From contig JACPNR010000004.1 in the NCBI GenBank assembly GCA_016185395.1, positions 186,001 through 250,000 of the forward strand: DNA of 64,000 nt, read 5' to 3'. Made by a program: the position numbers and the translations under genes. Position 1 is the stretch's first letter. Each line of letters starts with the position of its first letter. Of the stretch, positions 9,543 to 18,028 are shown piece after piece. This DNA comes from Candidatus Korobacter versatilis (GTDB taxonomy: Bacteria > Acidobacteriota > Terriglobia > Terriglobales > Acidobacteriaceae). The notes below the pieces were generated by a model. The model searched no databases and had not been told where the DNA came from. It was given only the letters and a program-made list of their open reading frames with translations.

Positions 9543-11040
9543 GCTGGTGCCGCTGCTGGTTTTGCTTCCGCTCCTGGCTTGCGCCGCGCGTTCGGACCGG
9601 CAGGCGCTGGTGATGATCATTGAGTCCAGCCCGTCGAACCTTGACCCACGCATCGGGACCGACGCCGCGTCGGAGCGTATCGGCTCCCTGATCTTCGATT
9701 CGCTAGTGCAGCGCGATGAGCACTTCAACCTGCAACCGGCGCTGGCTGAGCGCTGGGATATCCTCGATCCGAGGACATACATTTTTCATCTGCGTAGGGG
9801 CGTGCGTTTTCACGACGGTCGTCCCCTGACTTCGCGTGACGTGAAGTGGACCTTCGATTCTTTGCTCAAGGGCACCGTCGTGAGTGCACGCGCGGGCGCG
9901 TACCGTCTGGTGGAATCCATCGACGCCCCGGACGATGCGACGGTCATCTTCCATTTGAAGGAACCGTTTGCCCCCTTGCTGTGGAACGTGTCGAACGGCG
10001 CAATGGGGATCGTGCCTTACGGAAGCGGGAAGGACTTTAACCAGTCCCTCATCGGCTCCGGCCCATTCAAGTTCGCGCATGCGGAGCTGGACAAGGAAGT
10101 GGTTCTCGTACGTAATGAGGAGTACTGGGGAGAGAAGCCGAAGCTAGCTCGGATTCGTTTCGCCGTTGTTCCCGACACAACTACTCGTGCCCTCGAACTC
10201 GACAAGGGCAGTGCCGATATCGCCATCAATTCGCTGCCCGCCGACATGGTGGCAACGATGGCGAAACAGAAGAGGCTCATCGTCGAAAAGAGATCGGGGA
10301 CGACGCTGGCATACCTGGCCTTCAACCTTCGCGACCCGGTCCTGCGGGACGTTCGCGTGCGGCGCGCACTCGCCTACGCCATCGATCGCCGGCCGATGAT
10401 CGAGTATCTATGGCGCGGACTAGCTCGCCCTGCCGATAGCATCCTGCCGCCACAGCATTGGGCTTACGACGGTGACGTGCAGCGGTACGAGTACGAACCG
10501 GCCAAGGCACGCGCTCTACTTGACGCAGCCGGCTACCGGGTGACGAATGGCGTCCGTTTTCATCTCACCATGAAGACTTCGACGGAGGAGAGCACCCGCT
10601 TGATGGCTGCGGTGCTGCAACAGCAGCTGCGGGCGGTGGGCGTGGCGCTGGATATCCGCACCTTCGAGTTCGCTACCTTCTACTCTGACGTGCAAAAGGG
10701 TTCGTTCCAGCTCTTCTCGTTGCGCTGGATCGGCGGCAACGAGGACCCGGACATCTTCGAGTACGTCTTCCATTCCACCAGCACGCCGCCAAAGCGCGCC
10801 AATCGGGGTTACTACTCCAATCCGCGCGTCGATGCATTGGTCGATGCGGGCCGCCGTGAACTCGACCGGGAAAAGCGCAAGGCCATCTACTTCGAACTGC
10901 AGAAGATTCTGGCAGACGACCTGCCCTACATCAACCTGTGGTATCTCGACAACGTGGCCGTCCATTCTTCCCGGATAATTAATATCCAGGTCAATCCCTC
11001 CGGTAACTACGAGTTCTTACGGCGCGCAGAGTTGCGGTAG
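9535..11040 (+). CDS. Peptide/nickel-type ABC transporter substrate-binding lipoprotein (SBP_bac_5)
   Basis: 501 residues from the ATG at 9535, inside the end of anmK. The N-terminus MRRLVPLLVLLPLLAC is a lipoprotein signal with lipobox LLAC and modified Cys16. The mature part shows the family-5 features: NLDPRIGTDAASERI, an IFDSLVQRDEHFNLQPALAE segment, LRRGVRFHDGRPLTSRDVKWT, and a late RANRGYYSNPRVDALVDAG segment. It would bind oligopeptides outside the inner membrane. No permease or ATPase genes lie nearby. Its position directly behind nagZ-anmK suggests it may capture cell-wall peptides for recycling, comparable in idea to MppA, but that is inference only. Confidence 0.88.
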   Translation: MRRLVPLLVLLPLLACAARSDRQALVMIIESSPSNLDPRIGTDAASERIGSLIFDSLVQRDEHFNLQPALAERWDILDPRTYIFHLRRGVRFHDGRPLTSRDVKWTFDSLLKGTVVSARAGAYRLVESIDAPDDATVIFHLKEPFAPLLWNVSNGAMGIVPYGSGKDFNQSLIGSGPFKFAHAELDKEVVLVRNEEYWGEKPKLARIRFAVVPDTTTRALELDKGSADIAINSLPADMVATMAKQKRLIVEKRSGTTLAYLAFNLRDPVLRDVRVRRALAYAIDRRPMIEYLWRGLARPADSILPPQHWAYDGDVQRYEYEPAKARALLDAAGYRVTNGVRFHLTMKTSTEESTRLMAAVLQQQLRAVGVALDIRTFEFATFYSDVQKGSFQLFSLRWIGGNEDPDIFEYVFHSTSTPPKRANRGYYSNPRVDALVDAGRRELDREKRKAIYFELQKILADDLPYINLWYLDNVAVHSSRIINIQVNPSGNYEFLRRAELR

Positions 11041-11061
11041 CGGCTCTGCTAGTATCGAAGT

Positions 11062-11892
11062 GTGCGGATTCTCTTCATTGGCGACGTGTTTGGCCGTGCC
11101 GGACGTGACATCCTGCACGACCACCTGCCGCGTCTGCAGCGCGAACACGCCATCGACCTGACCATCGTGAACGGCGAGAACTCGGCGGCCGGCTTCGGCA
11201 TCACGCCACAGATCGCGGAAGAGTTCTTTGCTTCTAACGTGGACGTGATCACCACTGGCAACCACGTTTGGGACAAGAAGGAGATTTACGACTACCTTGC
11301 TGGGAAGAATGGTGACGCCGCCAACGCTGCCCGTTTGTTGCGTCCGGCAAACTATCCGGCCAGCAGCCCAGGGCACGGCCTCTACGAAGGCAAGACGAAA
11401 ACAGGCGCCGCGTACGCTGTGATCAATGTTCAAGGCCGCGTTTTCATGGTGGACAACGACGACCCCTTCCGCGCGGTGGACGAATTATTGAAACGCGTGA
11501 AGGCTAAGGTCGTCTTTGTGGATGTACACGCCGAGGTCACATCCGAAAAGATGGCGATGGGTTGGTACTTGGACGGGCGAGTGACTGCCGTAGTCGGTAC
11601 TCATACCCACGTGCCGACTGCCGACCAGCGCGTACTGCCGCGGGGTACGGCTTTCTGTACGGACGTCGGAATGACCGGCCCCTATGACAGCGTGATCGGC
11701 GTGGAGAAGGAACAGGTGCTGCAACGCTTCCTCACCAACATGCCGGGAAAGTTTTCGCCGGCGACCGGCGACCCATGGCTCTGCGCTGTGGTGGTGGATG
11801 CTGACGAACAAAACGGCAAGGCGCGCTCCATCGAGCACCTCATCCTCAAAGACCAGCCGGAAAGCTCGCCGCGAGCAGCAGAGAAGAAGTGA
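11062..11892 (+). CDS. ymdB: YmdB/TIGR00282-family metallophosphoesterase
   Basis: 276 residues. Members are binuclear-metal phosphodiesterases reported to act on 2',3'-cyclic nucleotides and cAMP. All metal-ligand blocks are visible in order: GDVFG at the N-terminus, NGENSA, GNHVWD, DVHAEVTSEK and GTHTHVPT. The start is a GTG chosen because it gives the exact family N-terminus MRILFIGDVFGRAGR. It sits 21 bases after the binding protein and overlaps the HAD gene by 4 bases. It is soluble and cytosolic with no signal peptide. The regulatory target in this organism is unknown. Confidence 0.92.
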   Translation: MRILFIGDVFGRAGRDILHDHLPRLQREHAIDLTIVNGENSAAGFGITPQIAEEFFASNVDVITTGNHVWDKKEIYDYLAGKNGDAANAARLLRPANYPASSPGHGLYEGKTKTGAAYAVINVQGRVFMVDNDDPFRAVDELLKRVKAKVVFVDVHAEVTSEKMAMGWYLDGRVTAVVGTHTHVPTADQRVLPRGTAFCTDVGMTGPYDSVIGVEKEQVLQRFLTNMPGKFSPATGDPWLCAVVVDADEQNGKARSIEHLILKDQPESSPRAAEKK

Positions 11893-12587
11893 GTCTCAGC
11901 TCGAATCGCCGCCGCTGGCTTGAGGGCGACGCCTACCTTTTCGACATCGACGGTACGTTGCTCAACAGTCGCGACGGCGTCCATTACCAAGCTTTCCATT
12001 CCGCGATCCAGGCCGTGTTCGGCGTTTCGTCACGCATCGATGGCGTTCCCGTCCACGGGAACACCGACCTGGGGATTGTTCGTGCCGTGCTAGAGAGAGA
12101 AGGCGTGTCGCCGGCCATTTTCGAGCGCGACGTCCCGCGGTTGATCGCTCACATGGGCGAGGAGGTCACACGGAACGCCGCACAACTCGCTCCCGAGCTG
12201 TGCCCGGCAATCTTCGAGTTGCTCACTCTGCTGCAGAGCAAGGGAAAGCTGCTCGGAGTCGTTTCTGGAAACCTGGAGCGGATCGGCTGGCTCAAGTTGG
12301 AGGCAAGCGGCCTGCGGCCCTTTTTCGCCTTTGGCTCATTCAGCGATCACCACGAGAGCCGCGAAGACATATTCCGCGTCGGGATCGCGGAGGCGCGGCG
12401 GCGCCTCGGCCGAGACCTTGCTGAGATCTACGTCGTGGGGGATACTCCTGCCGACATTCGTGCCGCCCGCATGACCGGAGTCCCGGTTATCGTTCTGGCG
12501 ACCGGGATATTTCCGTTCAAGGAGTTGTCCGCTCACCGTCCGGACGGCTGTTTTGCATGCTGCACCGATCTGCTCGCCGCAGGATGA
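11889..12587 (+). CDS. HAD-superfamily phosphatase (Gph-like)
   Basis: 232 residues, beginning at a GTG that overlaps the previous stop (GTGA). HAD motif I is FDIDGTLLNS (Asp19 and Asp21), motif II the VVSGNLERIG Ser, and motif III/IV KLEASGL ... YVVGDTPADIRAA. A four-helix cap of the phosphoglycolate phosphatase type lies between motif I and II. The substrate cannot be read from sequence; phosphoglycolate phosphatase or a general sugar-phosphate phosphatase is likely. It is probably coupled to ymdB translation. A TACAAT at 12602-12607 follows it and may serve the next gene. Confidence 0.85.
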   Translation: MSLSSNRRRWLEGDAYLFDIDGTLLNSRDGVHYQAFHSAIQAVFGVSSRIDGVPVHGNTDLGIVRAVLEREGVSPAIFERDVPRLIAHMGEEVTRNAAQLAPELCPAIFELLTLLQSKGKLLGVVSGNLERIGWLKLEASGLRPFFAFGSFSDHHESREDIFRVGIAEARRRLGRDLAEIYVVGDTPADIRAARMTGVPVIVLATGIFPFKELSAHRPDGCFACCTDLLAAG

Positions 12588-12618
12588 GGCTCTCCACCCG
12601 AGTACAATTGTCCGTCCA

Positions 12619-14466
12619 ATGACTCTGCATTCGGCCATCGCGGTGCTTGTTCTGGGGACGCTGGCATTGGCCGGCGATCCGCCTGCGCCGGTCTGCGCCT
12701 CCGGAGAGTTTGCGGCCATCTCCGGCTGTACGCCGTCTGCCAGCGACCTCGCGGAGGCGAGCCGCGCCTTCAAGCAAGGCTTGAGGTTCGAAGACCAAGG
12801 GAAACTGGAACAAGCATTTGGTTCGTTCGAACTGGCGCAGAAACTGGTCCCTGTTCATCCCGAGTATACCAGCGCGCGCGAAATCGTTCGGCAGCGCATG
12901 GTGATGAAACACCTCGAGCGAGGGAACCGCTACCTCGCCGACAAGCGGCAAGTCGAGAGCTTGGCCGAGTTCCGCAGCGCAGTCGAGTTGGATCCCACCA
13001 ACGAATTCGCGCAACAGCGCCTGCGCGATGCCCTAGGCGACGACGCCCCCAGGATCGCAGCTTCACTTCGGCTGGTCGAGGACTCCGGCGAGACCGAACT
13101 GGCGCCACAATCCGGAACGCGCGATTTTCACTTCCGCGGTGACACGCGCGGCCTAATCGAAGAGATTGCCCGCAAGTTCAGCGTTGCGGTGTCGTTCGAT
13201 TCCTCGTTCTCTGCGCGTTCGGTCCGCTTCGACGTGGAGGGGGCCGACTTTGGCGTTGCAATGTCGACGGCGATGAGACTCTCCAAGGCCTTCTGGGTCC
13301 CACTCTCGAGCTCGGAGATGCTAGTGGCGGCCGAGTCTCAAGAAAACCGCAGGCAGTTCGAACGGATGTCCGTGCGGACTTATTACGTGTCGGGCGTCAA
13401 CTCCGCCGAAGAGATGAACCAGATTGCCGGCATCTTCCGCAGCCTGTTCGATATCCGCTTTGTTTCGCTGCATCCCGCCCATTCACTGATCCAGGTGCGC
13501 GGGCCGAAAGTGTCGCTTGACGCCGCCAACCGGCTGATCGAGCAGGCCGCACAGCGGCGTCCGCAGGTGATGCTCGAGATCAAGGCTTACGAGATCGATC
13601 GCAACCTGTTGCGCGACATGGGTGTGGCTCTCCCGCTGCAATTCCGTATCTTCAACATTCCCGCCGCTGCGCTGGCATTGCAGCAGAGCCCGGACATTCA
13701 ACAGCTCATCAACCAGTTGATCGCGTCCGGCGGCATCAACCAGGCGAATAGTGCGGACATCGCCGCGCTGCTCGCCGCTTTACAAGGGCAGCAGGGTGGC
13801 ATCTTCTCCCAGCCGTTCGCCACCTTCGGCGGCGGCGCCACGCTGATGGGTATCGGCGTTCCACCAATCACGCTCACGCTGAATCGCAACGAATCTGAAT
13901 CGAAGGTCCTGCAGCACATGACGCTGCGTGCCGCAGACGGCTCGCCAGCAACATTCATGATCGGTACGCGTTATCCGATACTCAATGCCACGTTCTCGCC
14001 TATCTTCAACACCCCCGCCATCGCGCAAGTCATTCAGAACAACAGCTTTCGCGCGCCGTTCCCATCGTTCACGTACGTGGACCTGGGAATCACGCTGAAG
14101 GCCACGCCGCAGGTCCACGGTTCAAAAGACGTTTCATTGGCGCTTGAAGCCTCGATCAAGGGACTGGGTGGAACGAGCCTCAACGGCATCCCGATCCTGA
14201 CAAACCGCGAGTACAACGGAAGCGTGCGACTGCAGGAGGGTGAGAGCGCGATGATCCTCGGCTATGTGACCGCCGCGGAGACGAAGTCCGTGGGCGGACT
14301 TCCGGGATTCTCGCTCATACCTGGGCTTTCCATGCTGACCAGCAGCCACCACAAGGAGCGGCAGGAGAGCGAGATCATGCTGATGATCACTCCGCACATC
14401 CTGTCTCCGGGCGACACTTTGTCGGGCCCTGAGGTCTGGCTGGCGCCCGCCGGGAAGGCACAGTGA
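12619..14466 (+). CDS. Secretin-family outer-membrane protein with N-terminal TPR region
   Basis: 615 residues from the ATG at 12619. A signal peptide (about 1-19) is followed by a helical TPR-like stretch (about 45-150), an STN/N0-type domain (around FHFRGDTRGLIEEIARKF), a secretin_N (N1) domain ending before RRPQVMLEIKAYEID, and the secretin beta-barrel domain with the closing SEIMLMITPHIL. An Ala/Gln/Gly-rich insertion at about 350-410 is unusual. Secretins form the outer-membrane pore of type II secretion or type IV pili. No other gsp or pil genes are nearby, so it is an orphan or part of a dispersed system. It overlaps the following hydrolase by 4 bases (GTGA). Confidence 0.88.
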   Translation: MTLHSAIAVLVLGTLALAGDPPAPVCASGEFAAISGCTPSASDLAEASRAFKQGLRFEDQGKLEQAFGSFELAQKLVPVHPEYTSAREIVRQRMVMKHLERGNRYLADKRQVESLAEFRSAVELDPTNEFAQQRLRDALGDDAPRIAASLRLVEDSGETELAPQSGTRDFHFRGDTRGLIEEIARKFSVAVSFDSSFSARSVRFDVEGADFGVAMSTAMRLSKAFWVPLSSSEMLVAAESQENRRQFERMSVRTYYVSGVNSAEEMNQIAGIFRSLFDIRFVSLHPAHSLIQVRGPKVSLDAANRLIEQAAQRRPQVMLEIKAYEIDRNLLRDMGVALPLQFRIFNIPAAALALQQSPDIQQLINQLIASGGINQANSADIAALLAALQGQQGGIFSQPFATFGGGATLMGIGVPPITLTLNRNESESKVLQHMTLRAADGSPATFMIGTRYPILNATFSPIFNTPAIAQVIQNNSFRAPFPSFTYVDLGITLKATPQVHGSKDVSLALEASIKGLGGTSLNGIPILTNREYNGSVRLQEGESAMILGYVTAAETKSVGGLPGFSLIPGLSMLTSSHHKERQESEIMLMITPHILSPGDTLSGPEVWLAPAGKAQ

Positions 14467-15428
14467 AGACGCTCGCAATCGCCGCCCTTGTCCTGCTTTC
14501 TTTGCAGCTCTTAGCCCAACAGAAGCAGCCGTCGTGCTGTCCCGACGTGCCGACGGCAGAGAAGCAAGCGGTTCTCAACCGCAAACTCGAGGCGGAGGTG
14601 CATCGCATTTCTGATCGTCTCGACGGGGTGATGGGTGTCGCCATCCTCGACCTCAATACGGGTGAGAGCACCAGCTTGCTGCATCCGGACGACGTCTTTG
14701 CGCAAGCGAGTTCCATCAAGATCGCGGTGCTGGCCGAGCTCTACCGCCAGGACCAGAGTACCGGGTCGGGAGCGCATCTCGATGACGCCTACACCGTCCG
14801 CAAAGAGGACATGGTGCCGGACAGTGACATCATGCTCGGGCTCACTCCCGGCGTCACGAAGCTGACGAACCGCGATCTCGCGACCATGATGATCGCCGTG
14901 AGCGACAACAGCGCGACGAACGTCCTGATCGATCGCGTCGGGATGGAGAATGTCAACAAGACGCTCCGCGGGCTCGGCCTAAAGCAGACTGCCCTGCGTC
15001 GCAAGATGATGGATCTGAAGGCAGCCGCAGAAGGCAGGGAAAACGTATCAACGCCGCGCGAGATGATGGCCTTCCTCGCGGCCCTCTACCAGGGCAATCT
15101 CCTCGACAAGCCGCACACCGATGCGTTTTTCAAGATGCTCGCCATGCATAAAGATGACTATGCTGCACGCGCGCTTCCCGATGACGTAATGGCGGCAACA
15201 AAGCCTGGTGCGCTCGAGGCGGTCCGCAATTCCTCCGGGGTGATCTTCGTGGAGGGCCGTCCGTTCGTCTTATGCGTTATGACGGCCTACGCCGGCGATG
15301 AGCGCGCGGCAGAGCAGGCCATCGGTGACGTCGCGCTCGCGGCCTACCGTCATTTCTCCATGCTTGCGCGCGCGACGCCGTATGGCCGCGTGATCTCTCC
15401 CGGGAACAGCGGGACGGCACCCCGATGA
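14463..15428 (+). CDS. Exported class A beta-lactamase-fold serine hydrolase lacking the general-base Glu
   Basis: 321 residues with a signal peptide (about 1-19) and a CC pair near the mature N-terminus. The penicillin-recognising fold has S83-x-x-K86 (SSIK), S147-D-N149 and K247-P-G in place of K-T-G. The omega-loop Glu166 of true class A enzymes should sit after the conserved Arg; here the segment reads RRKMMD (179-184), so that Glu is absent. The protein may therefore acylate slowly, be a DD-peptidase or esterase, or only bind. It starts at a GTG overlapping the secretin stop and ends overlapping the next gene (ATGA). Calling it a resistance gene would be unsafe. Confidence 0.85.
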   Translation: MKTLAIAALVLLSLQLLAQQKQPSCCPDVPTAEKQAVLNRKLEAEVHRISDRLDGVMGVAILDLNTGESTSLLHPDDVFAQASSIKIAVLAELYRQDQSTGSGAHLDDAYTVRKEDMVPDSDIMLGLTPGVTKLTNRDLATMMIAVSDNSATNVLIDRVGMENVNKTLRGLGLKQTALRRKMMDLKAAAEGRENVSTPREMMAFLAALYQGNLLDKPHTDAFFKMLAMHKDDYAARALPDDVMAATKPGALEAVRNSSGVIFVEGRPFVLCVMTAYAGDERAAEQAIGDVALAAYRHFSMLARATPYGRVISPGNSGTAPR

Positions 15429-15787
15429 CGCTGCGCCGAATGAAGACTTATACCGGCCAGACCGGGTACGTTTATCAGTATTACTTTGTGGGCAAGCGCG
15501 TAGCCATGCCGGATGATCCCGATGCGCCGGCGATCGAGTACATTTTCGACGTGACTGCGGACCGCAAGACAATCTTCGCAGTCAGCGTTTTTCTCAAGCA
15601 AAGCGCACTCGACGAATGGAAGGCGGCACACGCACGAGCGCTCACCGACCCAGAGCAGTATGCCGCCGCGAAGCTGCGCCTCTTTCAGGGCTTTGATGAG
15701 GTCGACAAAATGCAGGCCTCCGGACGCCGGCTGGCGATTGAAGGCACGGCTATCGAGTCCCTTCTCGAGCAACTCGGCGTGGACTAG
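15425..15787 (+). CDS. Conserved-looking hypothetical protein, 120 residues
   Basis: Begins with an ATG overlapping the stop of the serine hydrolase gene, so it is almost certainly translated from the same message. The sequence is soluble, mixed alpha/beta, with two aromatic strands (TGQTGYVYQYYFVGKR and EYIFDVTADRKTIFAVSVF) followed by helices. No signal peptide, metal motif or recognisable domain is present. Codon use and GC match the neighbours. Function not recognised. Confidence 0.7.
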   Translation: MTLRRMKTYTGQTGYVYQYYFVGKRVAMPDDPDAPAIEYIFDVTADRKTIFAVSVFLKQSALDEWKAAHARALTDPEQYAAAKLRLFQGFDEVDKMQASGRRLAIEGTAIESLLEQLGVD

Positions 15788-15824
15788 CATCGCGTAACCG
15801 CTTTAGAACCAGCACACATCACGA

Positions 15825-15840
15825 TGTGACATACGTCACA
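15825..15840. promoter_or_regulatory. Perfect CRP/FNR-family palindrome upstream of the heme operon
   Basis: TGTGAcatacgTCACA is an exact match to the TGTGA-N6-TCACA CRP consensus. The arms are perfect as TGTGAC/GTCACA. Its centre (15832.5) is about 40 bases ahead of the transcription start expected from the TATAAT at 15860, the geometry of class II activation. The overlapping -35 region (CACAAC with 17-base spacing) is poor, which fits an activator-dependent promoter. The regulator itself is not in the window. Confidence 0.65.
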
Positions 15841-15859
15841 ACAGAAACCATCCACAGCC

Positions 15860-15865
15860 TATAAT
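15860..15865 (+). promoter_or_regulatory. Candidate -10 box of the ccsA-hemACD operon
   Basis: Exact TATAAT 57 bases upstream of the ccsA-like ATG, in a 134-base gene-free gap. It has no consensus -35; instead the CRP-type palindrome lies just upstream. Confidence 0.55.
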
Positions 15866-15921
15866 CTGATTTCGCCGCATATTTCGCGGCCCGTTGACGG
15901 GCCCGAAGGCGGCACTTGACG

Positions 15922-16740
15922 ATGCCTATCTTATGGCTCAGGGTCGCGCTCGTGTTCTACGGAGTGGGGATGCTCTACGCCCTGAGCGCACTGGCCCGCC
16001 GCAGTGAGGCGACCGCCCGCATCCTGATGCCGCTGGCAGCTCTCGGCATGGCCTTCCATTTCGTCTCGCTGACTGAACTGACGATCCAAGTCGGGCACTT
16101 CGCCCCCGCGACGCTCCACCAGTCGGAGTCGCTGCTCGCGTTTCTGGTGATGTTGTTCTTCAACGCCGTCTACCTCCGCTATCGTGTGACCTCGCCCGGT
16201 ATTTTCGTTTTTCCCGTCGTCTTCCTGCTCACGTTCGCCGCGGCCATCGCCCAAGAGCCGCCACAGTTCACCAGCCAGTTGCTGCGCAACAGTTGGATCA
16301 TCGTCCACATAGCGCTCATTTTCACGGGATACGCGGCGCTCTTCTTCAGCTTTGCCAGCAGCTTGCTCTACATCTTGCAAGAGCGGAACCTGAAGGCGAA
16401 GCGGACAGGTGGCGTACTCGCCTGGCTGCCACCGCTCGAAATGATCGACGAGATCGGCTACCGTTCGCTGCTGCTCGGGTTCCCGTTCATGACTTTTGGC
16501 CTGATCGCAGGGGCGGTGGTGGCGGGGGCCGCTTACGGCCCCAAGTTCATGCTCGATCCCAAGATCCTGCTCTCCGGGCTCATGTGGATCGTATACATGG
16601 TCCTACTCTACATGCGCTGGAGCTCCGGTTGGCGCGGCCGCAAGGCGGCCTACTTGGTCGCCTTTGCCTTCGTCGCGGCGCTGGCAGCGTGGGCTGCGAA
16701 TTACGTGAGCGGAGTCCATAGCTTCGTGGTGCGCCAATGA
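15922..16740 (+). CDS. ccsA: Cytochrome c assembly / HemX-like integral membrane protein
   Basis: 272 residues, about eight hydrophobic segments, in the CcmC/CcsA/HemX family (PF01578-type). Family members handle heme at the outer face of the inner membrane for cytochrome c maturation, or, as HemX in Bacillus, affect glutamyl-tRNA reductase level. The position immediately ahead of hemA is the classical hemX place, so either role is possible. A TTG six bases upstream is an alternative start. No ccsB/resB partner is present in the window. It leads the operon governed by the CRP-type site. Confidence 0.82.
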   Translation: MPILWLRVALVFYGVGMLYALSALARRSEATARILMPLAALGMAFHFVSLTELTIQVGHFAPATLHQSESLLAFLVMLFFNAVYLRYRVTSPGIFVFPVVFLLTFAAAIAQEPPQFTSQLLRNSWIIVHIALIFTGYAALFFSFASSLLYILQERNLKAKRTGGVLAWLPPLEMIDEIGYRSLLLGFPFMTFGLIAGAVVAGAAYGPKFMLDPKILLSGLMWIVYMVLLYMRWSSGWRGRKAAYLVAFAFVAALAAWAANYVSGVHSFVVRQ

Positions 16741-16750
16741 CGGTGGGGGA

Positions 16751-18028
16751 ATGAACTTCCAGCTTATAGGCGTGAACCACAAGAGCGCGCCTGTCGAGGT
16801 GCGCGAGAAGCTCGCCATCGCCGACTCACGCCTGGCGGATGTCACACTTCGCCTGTCGAAGCATCCCGGGATCGAAGAGGGAATGATCGTCTCGACGTGC
16901 AACCGCGTCGAGTTGCTCGCCCGCACCACCAACGGCCATGCCGACCTGCGCGGCTTCCTGCGCGAACATTTCCAGACGGATGTCTCAACCTATAGCAGTT
17001 GCTTGTATGAGAAGAATGGCCCGGACGCGGTACGCCATCTCTTCCGCGTCGCGGCTTCGCTGGATTCGCTCGTGGTGGGCGAGCCACAGATCCTCGGCCA
17101 GGTGAAGGAGGCATACGCCACCGCGCGCGCTGTGGGCGCAGTCCATTCGCAGCTCGACGCGCTCATCGCGCGTTCCTTTGCTGTGGCGAAACGTGTCCGC
17201 ACTGAAACGGCTGTTGGTAGTTCGGCGGTGTCGGTGGCATCGGTCGCGGTCGAGTTGGCGAAGCGCATCTTCGGGACCCTCGAAGGCAAGGCCGTCTATC
17301 TGGTAGGAGCGGGCAAGATGAGCGAGTTGGCTGCCCGCCACCTCATCGCGCACGGCGCCGGCACCATTTTCGTGGCGAACCGCACCTATGAACGCGCGGC
17401 CGAACTGGCCCACGAATTCGAGGGGCAGGCCATCCTGTTCGAGCAGCTTTACGAGACCGCGGACAAGGCCGACATCGTCATTACTTCCACTGGCGCGCCC
17501 TTTGCCATTTTCCGTAAAGAACACGGCAAGCTCTTCCTCGAGCGCCGCAAGAACCGGCCCATGTTCTTCATCGACATCGCTGTGCCGCGCGACGTCGATC
17601 CGGAAATGGCGAAGCTCGATGGAATCTTCGTCTATGACATCGACGACCTGCAGCACGTGATCGGAGACCACGTGGCCGACCGCCGCCGCGAAGCCGATCG
17701 TGCCGAGGCCATCGTCGAAGACGAAGTACACAAGTTCGAAGGGCGCTTGCAGGCTCTTGCCGTGGTTCCGACCATCGTGTCGCTGCGGGAGCAGATCGAA
17801 ACGATCCGTCAGGCTGAGATCGATCGTGTTCGCGGCCGCCTTGGCAAGCTCACGCCCGAGCAGGAACTCGCGGTCGAAGCGATGACGCGCGGCATCGTCA
17901 ACAAGGTATTGCACGCGCCCATCACTACGCTGAAGTCGGCGGCGAAGGATCCCGAAGCCACCACGGTGATCGAACTCATCCGCCGGATGTTCAACCTCAA
18001 CGAGAAAAAATCCGGTGAGGAACGCTGA
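16751..18028 (+). CDS. hemA: Glutamyl-tRNA reductase
   Basis: 425 residues. NADPH-dependent reduction of Glu-tRNA to glutamate-1-semialdehyde, the committed step of C5-pathway tetrapyrrole synthesis. The catalytic Cys50 is in STCNRVEL, the N-terminal [16 protein letters not shown] and the Rossmann motif [17 protein letters not shown] are intact, and the C-terminal dimerisation helix reaches LIRRMFNL. Length is normal. GGTGGGGG just before the ATG can act as ribosome-binding site. Its stop overlaps the hemC ATG (TGATG). It makes the whole block a dedicated heme operon. Confidence 0.97.
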   Translation: MNFQLIGVNHKSAPVEVREKLAIADSRLADVTLRLSKHPGIEEGMIVSTCNRVELLARTTNGHADLRGFLREHFQTDVSTYSSCLYEKNGPDAVRHLFRVAASLDSLVVGEPQILGQVKEAYATARAVGAVHSQLDALIARSFAVAKRVRTETAVGSSAVSVASVAVELAKRIFGTLEGKAVYLVGAGKMSELAARHLIAHGAGTIFVANRTYERAAELAHEFEGQAILFEQLYETADKADIVITSTGAPFAIFRKEHGKLFLERRKNRPMFFIDIAVPRDVDPEMAKLDGIFVYDIDDLQHVIGDHVADRRREADRAEAIVEDEVHKFEGRLQALAVVPTIVSLREQIETIRQAEIDRVRGRLGKLTPEQELAVEAMTRGIVNKVLHAPITTLKSAAKDPEATTVIELIRRMFNLNEKKSGEER

